Position numbers and translations under genes: made by a program. Below the pieces are notes generated by a model. It saw only the letters and a program-made list of their open reading frames with translations, was not told the origin of the DNA and searched no databases. A stretch of 64,000 bases of DNA from Nephrocerus scutellatus (taxonomy: Eukaryota > Arthropoda > Insecta > Diptera > Pipunculidae): assembly GCA_947095585.1 (NCBI GenBank), contig OX352765.1, positions 75,437,976 to 75,501,975 on the forward strand. Direction: 5' to 3'. Positions 35,271-46,165 of the stretch are shown here, in pieces (position 1 is the first letter of the stretch; every line of letters begins with the position of its first letter).

Positions 35271-36640
35271 ATAATTTGGAGAGATTGCATGCTGTGCATC
35301 CAGTTCCTCGGTTGGATAATATCATAACCCGGGAAAAGGTTTCCTGGGCTCTAAGAAGTTTTTCAACCTACAAGTCTCCTGGCCTGGATGGCGTGGAGCC
35401 TATTATGCTAAACAAGTCACTAGAGTCGACTTCCTGGGTAATGAAGATTTTCAGAAGATGTCTTCTTCTGAGCTATGTCCCCCGAAGCTGGAGAGTTCGG
35501 GTGGTTTTCTTACCTCAAGCAGGCAGAAGAGGCCATGCAACAATAAAGGATTTTAAGCCACTCAGTCTCTCATCTTTCTTGCTAAAGGCTCTAGAGCGCA
35601 TTCTAGATCATCAGGCAACGATTTGAAGTCCCACAAGCATCGAGATCTCATACGCATATCTCAAGGGCAGGTCCAGCGGAACCCACATTCATGAGGTTGT
35701 GCGAACGATTGAGCACCCGATTAATTACAAGCAGTTTACGCTAGCCCCATTCTTAGATACAGAAGAGGATAGATAGGACGAAGGTAATTGGCTACGGAGA
35801 TGACGTGGGGATACTCGTATCAGGCCAGAACCTTTCCGTGATCAGTAAACTTATGGAAAGGACCCTAGGTAAAGTCAGCTTCTGGGCAACAAGCTGTGGC
35901 CTTGAAGTTAACCAGGGAAGACTGAAATGGTACTGTTCACCACTCAATCTAAAATACCGGCTTTTGTCCCTCCAAAACTCATTGGGCAAGTTCTCAGTCT
36001 TACCCCAAGCGCCAAATATGTACGGCCGATTCTTACCTATGGATCCCTAGTCTGGTGGCCAGCGATGAAGAAAAAGTATAATGTCACCAAACATAGCAGA
36101 GTACAGCGATTCGCAGCAGTCGGCATCATAGGAGCTCTACGGTCATGTCCGACCGAGTACCCTAACACCATTTTGCACCTACTACCTCCTGACATATTTA
36201 TCAAGTATGTTGCGACGTGCAGTACAGTACTGATCAGAGAATCTGGCTGGTTTGCTACTAGACCACACGGGCACTGTAATATACTGCAGACGGTACCTGA
36301 AGGTATGATACCATCATCTACTGACTACTGCATCCATAAACTTCATCGTTGATTGATAATATGAGGCAGTATCGAGGTAATTTGATGCAACAACTGACGG
36401 ATCCAAAATAAGTCGGTGCAGGTATCTTCTCGGATGATCTAAATCTGCCAAGGTCATACAAGCTACCCGATTCTGCTAGTACCAAGGCTTCGATCAACCA
36501 ATTCCTGGACATTACCATAGTATGGGTGCACAGTAATATAGAGGGAAATGAGAGGCCGAACGAAATGGCTATAGACACCGGCTCTATTGAGAGGGTTAAC
36601 TGTCCAATGAGCTCAGTCAAGGAACAAATTCTCTCCTTTT
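35271..36640 (+). mobile_element. I/LOA-type non-LTR retrotransposon fragment
   Basis: The frame at 35276-35626 reads NIITREKVSWALRSFSTYKS, PGLDGVEPIML, then YVPRSWRVRVVFLPQAGR, the N-terminal RT blocks. The catalytic box near 35793-35804 reads YGDD where YADD is usual. The C-terminal RT and connection region is at 35927-36352 (YVRPILTYGSLVWWPA, then RFAAVGIIGALRSCPTEYPN). A remnant of an RNase H domain lies at 36395-36610 (DITIVWVHSNIEGNERPNEM). RNase H after RT is typical of the I/R1/LOA group. Several frame breaks; truncated at both ends. Confidence 0.8.
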
Positions 36641-36645
36641 TAAAA

Positions 36646-36815
36646 TCTCTATATTAACTTTGCGTGCCCGTGGCTGACTGGCTGGCACACCAAATTTTGT
36701 TATCAATTTTTAACCCACTTCCTAAAGCCCAATTTTCTTAAAACTTTGCACACATGTGTATTTCAGATGACAACCCTTTCTTTTAAATTTTGGGCCACCA
36801 TGGGGCTTTTCGGAG
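36646..36815 (+). repeat. family A element, terminal part
   Basis: It begins TCTCTATATTAACTT directly after AAAA. Next come GCGTGCCCGTGGCTGACTGG, TTTTTAACCCACTTCC and one monomer with CACATGTGTATTTCAGATG. This is the only copy that reads outward from the terminus on the + strand. It ends at about 36815, where an RTE-like RT 3' part begins. Confidence 0.8.
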
Positions 36816-36819
36816 TGTA

Positions 36820-37622
36820 TGTGTCTATTGGTTCCTGACCCGTTCTTTGGTAAAGATGTTCGTTAGAGATACGGTTAGGCCGGAAAATCCTTAAGATGTT
36901 CCGTAGGGACCTATTTACGAACGTATGTAATCATTTTGTGATAGTAGCGGTCAACTTCCAAGTGCTGCACCCATACAACAGCACAGATTCAACATTTGAA
37001 CGGCACAGTCGCAGCTTGGTGTTTAAGCTGATCGTATTGCTTCGCCATATCATGGACATCATTCCAAACACTGATTTTGCTTTGCCGATCCGGTTGACAA
37101 TGCCCTGTTCGGTTCCACCTTCGGTCGAGACAATACTCCCAAGATATTGGAAACTCTCCACTCTCTCTACCGGTTGTCCAGCAATGTTAACTTGAGTTAC
37201 TGAGTTAGTGCCGATGCCGAGGTTGATGATTTGGGTTTTGGCAGTATTAATCTTCAAACCCGTAACATTTGCCTCCCTTTCCACATTTGTTGTCATTTGG
37301 TGCAGCTCTATAATCCTGTGTGGGAGTAAACAAACGTCGTCAGCGTAGTCCAGATGTTTGAGTTGAGATGTAAGAGTCCAACGAATTCCTCCGTTTCCAG
37401 TAGATAAAGCTGCACGAAGTACATCGCTAATCACCAACAAAAAAAGTATCGGCGATAGACTGCAACCTTGTCGTACCGCACTTAGGATCTCGAATTCCTC
37501 CGACAGCTTTCCTCTATGCAGCACATGACATTTCGGTCCATCATAGGTTTCTTTAATATTACCTATTAGTTTATCGGGTATACCTCTCCTGCGCAAGGCG
37601 AGCCAGATAAACTGTCTATGAA
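36820..37622 (-). mobile_element. non-LTR RT (family E), 3' half
   Basis: The frame at 37596-36931 (221 codons) is the longest intact RT piece here. It reads RRRGIPDKLIGNIKETYDG, AVRQGCSLSPILFLLVISDV, LDYADDVCLL (catalytic YADD), LKINTAKTQIINLG, ESFQYLGSIVSTEGG and LLYGCSTWKL. A near copy lies at 57589-58370. Together with the oppositely oriented 37616-38085 segment it forms one 5'-inverted insertion. The extreme 3' end (the AAGT-tailed segment seen at 57589) is missing here. Confidence 0.85.
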
Positions 37623-38085
37623 CAGTAATGGTGAGATCGCTACCGTGAACAACTCATTAAAGAACAACAAGTCGCTAGGACTAGATGGTATACCCGCAGA
37701 GTTTCTGCGTGCCGCTCCAACGACATCAGCAATGAGAGCTTGAGAGGCAGAAAGTTTTCCCGACGAGTGGAAGAAGGGAATGATTGGCAAGCTCTCTAAG
37801 AAAGGTAGTCTACTGGAGAGGCATTTGCGTTCTTCCTGCAGTTGCAATGGTAATAGCCAAAGTAGTACTTGGGCGAATTAAGGAACATCTGGAAGATAAA
37901 CTCGTTGCTGAACAAGCAGGTTTCGGCACTGGATTCTCCTGTGAAGACCACATCAACACTTTTCGGATCATTATTGAACAGTGCGTTGAATTCCGATCAA
38001 AACACCAGGTGCAGTTTTGACCGGAATTCATCGATTTTGAGAAGGCGTTAACAATGTCAACAGACAGTTTATCACGTGGTTACGC
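37616..38085 (+). mobile_element. non-LTR RT (family E), inverted 5' segment
   Basis: On the + strand: ATVNNSLKNNKSLGLDGIPA, EFLRAAPTTSA, then, with frameshifts, WKKGMIGKLSKKG, AEQAGFGTGFSCEDHINTFR and the FIDFEKA-like box. It ends near NVNRQFITWL at 38055-38085. The adjoining - strand segment starts at the equivalent protein position (HRQFIWLALRRRG). The two pieces are therefore complementary halves of one RT. Confidence 0.8.
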
Positions 38086-38617
38086 CAACTCAAATTTTAC
38101 CCCTACCGAGAGCAGCTAAGATGTTTACACATTAAAAATTAATAATTTCAAGGATCTTTATTTTTACGATTTTTCAACGCAGGTGCCAATTCTAAGCGCC
38201 TATTTATTATAGAATCGATATTAATGTCGATTTATAGTTTCTCGCTAGCTGAGGTAAATAGTAAGACACCATTATGATGATGTCGATAGGTGATTGGTTA
38301 CGGGAAGGGGGGACAGACGATTCTATAGTTTTCGGGGTCACACAGATGAATAGTGATTGCAAAAACCTCTAGGTGGTGGACGTCGATGGAAGAGGGCTTC
38401 TTGTACAATTAAATCTGATTTAGCGCATTTTTTTATTGTAAGTCTTATATATTTTCTACATTAAGTTTGATTGTGATCTAGTTGATTTGGAACTAATCAA
38501 ATAAAATAGTTAATTAAATTTTCGTGCCAAAGATAAGACAGTTCTAATGTAATCGCAAGTTAGGTAGAACTATTTTTTCAAAGATTTTGCCATATTGAGC
38601 ATAAATATATATACATA

Positions 38618-38732
38618 ACGGGTGTTTTTTTAGGAGGTTTGTTTTTCCGATAGATGTCGTTTTATTTTATGACAGTTGTTTTGACAGCTCAAAGTGGCAT
38701 TTCTACTCAGTATTGTTTGGCAAATCATTATG

Positions 38733-38764
<32 letters not shown>

Positions 38765-38919
38765 ACATTTGTGAAAAATAGTCGTGGTAGCCATATGCCA
38801 GAAATTGTGTTAAATGCCAAAAAATTATCTACCAAATAAAAAAAAATTTTGGTCATTTCATAATTTTATATGTGTTTTATTCAAAAAAAAAATCGGCAAC
38901 CTCTTAAAAAAACACCCGT
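38618..38919 (+). mobile_element. mariner-type MITE, copy 1
   Basis: Terminal inverted repeats ACGGGTGTTTTTTTA (38618-38632) and its reverse complement (38905-38919), flanked by TA on both sides (38616-38617 and 38920-38921). TA duplication is the Tc1/mariner hallmark. The interior includes a poly(A) of about 32 near 38729-38760 and an open frame of 61 codons that is interrupted low complexity, not transposase. Copy 2 lies head-to-head just downstream. Confidence 0.75.
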
Positions 38920-38927
38920 TAGATATA

Positions 38928-39185
38928 ACGTGTTTTTTTAAGAGGTTGCCGATTTAACATTTAACAGCATTAGCGATTAGCGATTAGCATTTAACATTTA
39001 AACACAATTTCTGGCATATGGCTACCACGACTATTTTTCACAAATGTCATTTTTTTTTTTTTTTTTTTTTCATAATGATTTGCCAAACAATACTGAGTAG
39101 AAATGCCACTTTGAGCTGTCAAAACAACTGTCATAAAATAAAACGACATCTATCGGAAAAACAAACCTCCCAAAAAAACACCCTT
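38928..39185 (-). mobile_element. mariner-type MITE, copy 2 (inverted)
   Basis: It starts ACGTGTTTTTTTAAGAGG and ends CCCAAAAAAACACCCTT before TA. The interior mirrors copy 1 in reverse, including a poly(T) near 39051-39070. Only eight bases, TAGATATA, separate the copies. The pair forms a large imperfect palindrome. Confidence 0.75.
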
Positions 39186-39356
39186 TATTAGAAACGAACT
39201 CAATAACAGTATAATGATCGATTTTGTGAGACGTATAGTATACATGATTGCTGCTTGAGATGATGGAGCGAGGATAGTAGTCAGAAGGCGTGGTTGAGCA
39301 TCACAGATTAAATTAATTCCAATTAATCTTTGTTTATGATGCAATCAATACCTTAA

Positions 39357-39665
39357 AGCCGGAACTATAATGCAATTTCGTCTCTTTACGCTAGTGTCAA
39401 AACCCGACGATGAAATGAGCGAATACAATGAAAATGTATGCTGTGCCCATAAAAGCGTTCGCAATAGATTCGTTACTTTGGCAATCGATTAGATGTGCGC
39501 TGGCGAGCGCATTTTCTTAAGAAAACTTGACAGTTGTCATATGTTATTTCATTGTCATTGACAAAATTACATTATGGTCGGATGAGAAACTTTAGAAACT
39601 TTGGAAAGCATTTCGTCGGATTTTGACTTTAACGTAAGGGGGCGAAATTGCATTATAGTTGAGCC
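39357..39665. mobile_element. TTAA-flanked terminal-inverted-repeat MITE
   Basis: Inverted repeats share AACTATAATGCAATTTCG (from 39363 on the left; reverse complement near 39642-39659 on the right). Similarity extends inward through TTTACG, GTCAAAA and CCGACGA blocks for roughly 60 bp. TTAA occurs immediately outside both ends (39353-39356 and 39666-39669), as expected for piggyBac-type insertion. No coding capacity. Confidence 0.6.
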
Positions 39666-39669
39666 TTAA

Positions 39670-40325
39670 GACCTTCTGAGCAATTTACGGCCACCAAACT
39701 AGAGTTTCATGTGAAAGGATTAGACTAGGATTAGCTATTTTGAAATACCGATGCCTTTCAGAATTTTACTAAGTGAAAATTAACTTTTCTCAATGGTTTA
39801 TTTGCTACTTGTAAATTTTTCAAATCATAAATCACATGAAAAATGTACTTTTAATGTTGTTTTCAGAGTGCAGTTTTCTAATAATTCCTTTAACTTTGGT
39901 GACTTAAATAGAACACTCTGCGATGTGTATCCTACTCATTTTATGTCTTTTAGTACTTGATGTTTTTTATGAAGTTTGTGACAATTTTTTTAAATTCCCT
40001 CATTTAACTGTCGTTTTATATTTAAAGTTTGCCATCCAACGTTTTAACTTTTATTATAACCTCTTGTGTGCGACGATGGTTTTCCTGTACGTCAAATGTC
40101 TACTTTGGCGCACGGTTACACTTAATGCAGTCTAAAAGAAGATGAAAAGGAACATGGAAAAACTTTAATTCCCACAAGGGGTTCATTTTTTCATTCCTTG
40201 TTTATTTATCATTAAAATAACTTCATCGTTCCCCACATGCATCCCTAATGAAATTAAGACATAATTTCAATTCCCCAATTGAGTAACTTTTTGGCAGTTT
40301 AGTTGTGCAATAAAACTTTGTATAC
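39670..40325. other. gene-free stretch
   Basis: The hydrophobic frame at 39923-40135 (+) is T-rich and unrecognised. No other feature was seen. Confidence 0.4.
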
Positions 40326-40329
40326 CCTA

Positions 40330-42115
40330 TACTCCACACACATCTGCGATCGCGGATGCACTATCGGCTGTGAGGATAGACAACTCACTTGGCGAATTGA
40401 TTAATGCTCACAAGACTATAAATTCAAAACTGGGTGCGACATCCGCCAGAAGATCTGTCTGCAAAGGAACCCCGCAAGGTGTAGTCATATCCCTCCTTCT
40501 ATGGAACTTAGTGGTGAATGAGCTGCTGATTTGCCTGAAACGGCTGCGTAGTGATCGCTTATATGGATGACTTTGCTACTGTCATCTCAGAAAAGCACTC
40601 TTTATACTTTAAAAGAACTTCTACAAAATACTCTTAATAAGCTAACGAGATCGGCAGATCGTTGCGGTTTAGGGATAATAAACACCCATAAAACTGAACT
40701 TGTCCTCTTTACAAGGAAGTAAAAAAACTCTGCATGTAGCCCATCCCTCTATTAAGGGCAATAGCTAAATATTTTCTGACGAAGCCAAATATATGGATCT
40801 TATTCTGGATAGAAAGCTAATATGGAAGCCAAACATACAAGAAAGAGTTGGTAAAGCCACTGTGGCACACTTCTCATGCAAGAAATGGGGTCTTCAACCC
40901 CATATCACTGATTGGCTATATACAGCGGTAGTAAGACACTTCTATACGGTGTGGCTATATGGTAGACTACCTTAGATAGCGCAGTAAATCGTGACAAGCT
41001 AAACAAAGTCCAAAGATCAGCTTGTTTATGTATGAGGGGAGCACTTCGCACAACTCCATCCGCTGCACTAGACATTTTGTTTAACCTTACACCACTCGAC
41101 ATCTTCAGTAGGTAAGTAGCTGTTAGTGCGGCTATTCGCCTTAGTGCAATCTCCCAGGGGTCCAGGCATGATATCGGACACTCCTCTGTTCTGAATTCGT
41201 TCAGGTTTCCACTGGGCAACACAGACTACACCATTTCACAACTACAATTCAACAAAAAATTCCAGGTCACAATCCCACCCAGATCATTCTTAAAGGAAGG
41301 CGCTCACTTGGAGGATGAATACATACATTTTTACACAGACGGGTCAAAAACTGATGATGGGGTTGGCGGAGGTATTTTTTATTAAAAAATCTTAGTCCCT
41401 CTTTCCGTCTTTCCATGAGTGTCTTTCAGGCAGAGCTCATGGTGATTAAAGAAGCTTTATCTTGACTGTAGAGGAATGTAATATCCGCATATTCTCGGAT
41501 ACCCAAGCTTCGTTGAAAACCCTGGAACTCTCTTATAGCCCTAAGCTGATGATTATTTCTCAAGGAGATGGCAGAGCAGTATAACATTCACCTGTTTAGG
41601 GTGCCGGGGCATAGAGACATTCCGGGAAATTCTATGGCTGATGAGCTCACTAAACATGAAACTTCACTGCTGAAAATGATTGTTTAGGCATACCTATCGC
41701 TACATGTAAACTCCTGTTAAAGCAGGATGCTACCGAGAAAACTGACCGTTTGTGGTCAAACGGAGCAACTTGTCTACCGACAAAACAGATCTGGCCCAAG
41801 CTGGATCCAAAACGCTCCAAGTGTTTGATCTTTTAAAAAAAGATTGCACATTAGTGCTTTAAAAGGTGGCATTACTAGGCATTGTCTAATAGGTAAGCAT
41901 GCAGCACGGCTCGGCGTATTCTCAAAACGACTTCTGCAGAAGCTGCATGGACGAGAAAGACTAAGAGACCAATCTCCACCCTCTCTGTACATGCCCAGCC
42001 CTCCTTCAAAAACGTAAGCTTCAACTAGGAGCATTCTTTTATAATGACCCTAGTTATCTGACAAATACTGGCATTAACAGTCTCCTGCGCTTTATATGAA
42101 GCTCTAAATGGTTCA
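40330..42115 (+). mobile_element. R1/I-type non-LTR retrotransposon, RT plus RNase H
   Basis: RT starts mid-domain: SVCKGTPQGVVISLLLWNLV at 40460-40520 and the catalytic box YMDD at 40560-40571. DEAKYMDLILDRKLIWKPNI is near 40780-40840, then the RT C-terminus. RNase H follows (YIFTQTGQK near 41330; IRIFSDTQASLKTLE near 41490-41530; FRVPGHRDIPGN near 41600). A C-terminal region with a Cys-rich CRSCMDE stretch lies near 41930-41960. Many stops and frameshifts. The 3' end is near 42115, followed by AT-rich sequence. Its last 250 bp and flank were copied to 45525. Confidence 0.8.
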
Positions 42116-42412
42116 ACAAGTAAATAAATATTAATTTTTATTTTATATTTATTTATACATTTATGGTTAAATAATTAATTTTCATTAATCATTTGTTAAG
42201 TGTGAGTTTCTTTTAAATTCTGAAAGCAATTTATCTGATCAATTGTTCATTTAGTTCATTAATTTGTGGAACCAATCTGACAATGAATTTTAAAAACGCC
42301 GCCTAATTAAAAAACTTCTCTATATTCTATTTGGGTGAAGGTATATCAGAAAGTTTAATCCTTGACCTTAAAATAACCGTTAATTTTTGAATTCCACGCC
42401 CCTAAGCCACAA
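41866..42412 (+). repeat. duplicated segment, donor-like copy
   Basis: About 547 bp covering the R1/I-type 3' end and its AT-rich downstream flank. It is nearly identical to 45525-46074. Here it sits in continuous retroelement context, so it is the likelier source. It includes GAGTTTCTTTTA at 42204-42215, which is inverted in the other copy. Confidence 0.85.
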
Positions 42413-43268
42413 CCTATATGTACAATTGTAAAACATCGTGAAACCTACCGAATGTAGCTCGTTCTACATTCTTTTACGTACATTTCGTATTCAGTTGCAT
42501 TTATGAAGATTAACATAAATTTTTAACAAAGATTTGCCTTTTGGTGATTAACATAAATTTATAATGGTAATTTTTTTGGGGTTTTAATTTACAGACTATT
42601 TTGTTCGACGAAAAGTTGAACAGAACATCTTAACAACTAAAAGTGAGTTGTATTTAGCGCATAAAATTCTGCGTTCATTAGCATAATTTTAACATCATAT
42701 TGAACTTTTCAAGTGATACAGTTATGCATAGTTAAACTTAGTAAACAAATGTTTTTCATCGGCTTTACCAAAACTTTACCAGAATTGTACAGTTCGACTA
42801 AAAAATCTGCCTTTAAATGCGCTCTGTTATTTTTATGCTTCGATAAGTTTTGTAAGCATAATTGATGGATTACTCCCTGCCAACGAGTACTATCCTTGAT
42901 GTCTCCGCCCATAGTTTATTATTTGGACAATGAACGTTTAATGTAAACTGGTCTGTTGTTTGCGTAACACCACTCGAAGAACTTGAATAGAGTGGATACC
43001 TGGCTGGATAAAATTGTTTATGAAGTTAACTCAAGATTTGTTGTTTCAATTTGAGTTTGTATAGTAGAAATACCCAGTAACTATTTTCCCAATAACAATA
43101 TGTACTACTAAACCATATACCTATATACAATATTACTTGATATGCTATTTTTTAGCCTCTCTGCAGCTTCAAATTTGTGCAGATATTGTAAACATTTTTG
43201 GTTAAATAATACCTGGCATTTTTTGGTTTCGGATCAGTAGGAACATCGACAGAGCAAAAAGGTGGGCT
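42413..43268. other. gene-free stretch
   Basis: AT-rich, no recognisable gene. The frame at 42912-42709 (-) has no family features. Confidence 0.4.
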
Positions 43269-43269
43269 A

Positions 43270-43790
43270 AGCCCTTTATTAAAATTAAAAAATCGAAGAA
43301 ATGTTATTTACAAGCTCCACCATGTTATGCCTTGCTAGCGATTGCAGTGCATCGTAGCAGCATTTAAATGATTTAGAGTCAATTATGTTGGACGATAACG
43401 CTTTCGGTGCTGCCAGACTATCTGAAAATATATAAATCGTAGCGCCGATAATACCCTTACTAAGGTTAATATTAGCGCAGACCTCAATGGCATGGAGTTC
43501 CGCATGAAAAACCGTGGGACTCTCACCCATTGGTATCGAGACTTTGGTGTTGGGTTTGAAAACACCCAGATCAGACCTTTTGCGTCCAATGCTGGAACAC
43601 CATTAGACCAGATTGCGCGGTCCAATATTGTTACCTCAAATAACCTGCCCAAACAGTACTCCCTGACCATGGTGTCGGATACAGTGCAGAACATAACTCT
43701 TTCGGGAACTGAGTCAAGAACTTTCAGATGTCCCGCATTGTGACCTGTTTTGTACCCGTATTCTAGTTGCTAATGAAAATTGGTAGGTGT
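43270..43790 (-). mobile_element. I/R1-type retrotransposon, RT tail and RNase H
   Basis: On the - strand, the frame upstream of 43590 reads VSDTMVREYCLGRLFEVTIL and SNGVPALDAKGLIW, the linker before RNase H. After a frameshift the frame at 43530-43285 reads MGESPTVFHAELHAIEVCAN and IYIFSDSLAAPKAL. These carry the RNase H catalytic Glu and Asp. Truncated at both ends. Confidence 0.75.
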
Positions 43791-43829
43791 GAAAGCCCCT
43801 ACAACAGCTTCTAATGCAGTCGTAGGGCA

Positions 43830-44150
43830 TTATCATCATCATCATCATCATCATTGGAGTGGGACGAAGCCGCACTTACCCGGCTTTCGCCATTAAGTAT
43901 GCTCATAATTATGCTATTTTAGTCAAGCGGTCCTCTCTTCGAGAGTACACCGCAGGTGAGGTCTGACATAAAGGGACTTAGTTCGTTCAGTATGGTGTCC
44001 TTTTGCGAAGGAAAAACCGACACTGGCACACATCGTCAAGAACTTTCCGCCATAAAACGATCGGTTTTAGACCCCAAGTTATGCCCGCTCATCTATTCAG
44101 GTGCCCGTCCCATCCGAAGCCACTCAAACCGATATCCCAGTGGATAGCAT
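43830..44150 (-). mobile_element. unclassified element with ATG-triplet tail
   Basis: An ATC repeat (about 43830-43852), read on the - strand, is an ATGATG tail following CGGCTTCGTCCCACTCC. The 300 bp to its right are moderately GC-rich, unlike the flanks. This fits a 5'-truncated RTE-type 3' end or a SINE. There is no coding match and no target duplication. Confidence 0.35.
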
Positions 44151-44299
44151 TCCAAATAGTTTGAAATATAAAATCTTTGTTATTTACAGTAGAATATTGA
44201 TAAAACATAGTAATTCGTTGTTCTTGAAAGCTTAAATTCGTAATAATTATATAAATCAAATTTTTATGGGTATTGTCCTTCCTATTCTAATCAAATTAA

Positions 44300-45118
44300 T
44301 GCCTACCACAGCACTGCAACTTCTCAACAGGCTTCACACTACTTGCACATGCCTCAACTTCGAAAGTGAAACTTGAACAACAGAGTATGTTAAGCACGCT
44401 TTAAAGTTATAATACATAAGCAAAACATTTATTACTGTTTTTTATATAAAATCTCCAACTTTGACAGAGCTTCAACTCTTAACGAATTTGCTCCACTGTC
44501 TCAATGTTAGGAATTGTAACTGAAGACTCTTATTCTGTAATCGTTGTTGCGGCCGATTTCAATGTCCCCAATTCTGGTTGGCTACGCCACTCTAGACAGA
44601 CAACACCCGAGGGAAGGTATGCTGAGCTATTTGTTGAGACAAATAGTAAGACTATCTCAGCTCGCGACATTTTTTTACCTCTAGTTCTGATAAATACATC
44701 GTTAATGTATCATCACCTCTAGGCTCATCCGACCATTGTGTTGTATATGCTAATTTTTCGTGTTTCGACCACTCAGTTAATGAAAAAACTCCAAAAAGAA
44801 TTGAATGGTATTACGACAAAGCTAATTGGTACGGCCTTAATACATTCTTTAGGAAAATTAAGTGGTCGCTATTCTTTCTCAATAGCGAGGTGGATGCCGC
44901 CGCTGATGCGATCACAAACATAATTCACATTGGTATGAAAAACATTCCTTTCAGAATTAAATCTGTCAAACCAAAGGATGGGTGGTATGATTTTAGCTGC
45001 AAAGAGGCTTCTAGGAACAGCTTTTGGTTGTATAAAGAAAACCGAGAAAAATAAATACAAGCGTGCCAAATGATACACAATGTGCAAGGTTTGAATAAGA
45101 TCAGGTAACATTTAAAAA
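44300..45118 (+). mobile_element. CR1-like element, endonuclease part
   Basis: Mainly the C-terminal half of the apurinic-like endonuclease: VIVVAADFNVPNSGWL at 44540-44585 (ADFN carries a catalytic Asp/Asn pair), PEGRYAELFVETN near 44610-44645, then after frameshifts SPLGSSDHCVVYANF (catalytic Asp-His near 44730) and FLNSEVDAAADAITNI. It ends in poly(A) at about 45110-45120, where a family A element begins. A small RT piece (KLEQQSML-like) at 44360-44400 lies out of order upstream. Confidence 0.8.
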
Positions 45119-45121
45119 AAA

Positions 45122-45525
45122 AAAATTGGGAGGCCCCTTATCCTGATCACTCCAAAAATTTTTCAAAAAGTATTTCCACCGGAGATACACATGCTTTATA
45201 AAATTTGAAATTTGAAACTTTTTTATAAAATTTATATGGGTGCCACCCGAGCCCGGGGCCTGATCACTTCAAATATTTTACAAAAGTGTCGCCCGTGGAA
45301 GATACACTCGCGTATAAAATTGTAATACAATCGGCTACTATTTTTACAACATTTGTGTGGGTGCCCCCCGACCCCAGGGCCCTATCACTTCCAAATATTT
45401 ACAAAAAGTGTTGTCCATCGGAGATACACATGCTTTATAAAATTTGAAGGAAATCGGGTGTATTTTATAAAATATTTCACAAGAATTCTGCCCACCAGCC
45501 AGCCAGCCACCCACACGGGCACGCG
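45122..45525 (-). repeat. family A array, interrupted at its terminus
   Basis: About three monomers on the - strand (TGATCACTCCAAA, GAGATACACATG, AAATCGGGTGTATTTT). They lead to the CCAGCCAGCCAGCC zone and ACGGGCACGCG at 45515-45525. The final terminus is displaced: a copied segment begins here and the terminal 79 bp are repeated at 46073. Confidence 0.8.
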
Positions 45526-46072
45526 TGGCATTACTAGGCATTGTCTAATAGGTAAGCATGCAGCACGGCTCGGCGAGTTCTCAAAACGACTTTTGCAGAA
45601 GCTGCATGGACGAGAAAGACTAAGAGACCAATCTCCACCCTCTCTGTACATGCTCAGCCCTCCTTCAAAAACGTAAGCTTCAACTAGGAGCATTCTTTTA
45701 TAATGACCCTAGTTATCTGACAAATACTGGCATTAACAGTCTCCTGCGCTTTATATGAAGCTCTAAATGGTTCAACAAGTAAATAAATATTAATTGTTAT
45801 TTTATATTTATTTATACATTTATGGTTAAATAATTAATTTTCATTAATCATTTGTTAAGTGTGAGTTAAAAGAAACTCATTCTGAAAGCAATTTATCTGA
45901 TCAATTGTTCATTTAGTTCATTAATTTGTGGAACCAATCTGACAATGAATTTTAAAAACGCCGCCTACTTAAAAAAACTTCTCTATATTGTATTTGGGAG
46001 AAGGTATATCAGAAAGTTTAATCCTTGACCTTAAAATAACCGTTAATTTTTGAATTCCACGCCCCTAGCCAC
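45526..46072 (+). repeat. duplicated segment inserted in family A element
   Basis: Near-identical copy of 41866-42412, lodged between two exact 79-bp copies of family A terminal sequence (45447-45525 and 46073-46151). Base changes are few. The clearest difference is a 12-nt inversion giving GAGTTAAAAGAAACTC at 45863-45878. Confidence 0.85.
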
Positions 46073-46165
46073 AAGGAAATCGGGTGTATTTTATAAAATA
46101 TTTCACAAGAATTCTGCCCACCAGCCAGCCAGCCACCCACACGGGCACGCGAACTTAGCATAGAG
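46073..46165 (-). repeat. family A terminus, second copy
   Basis: It repeats 45447-45525 exactly for 79 bp, then completes the terminus with AACTTAGCATAGAGAATT, a variant of AAGTTAATATAGAGAATT. It directly abuts a CR1-like RT segment. Confidence 0.8.

Noticed and set aside
38654..38839. Open frame with a poly-lysine run
   Set aside because: It spans the poly(A) tract of a mariner-type MITE and has no transposase motif.
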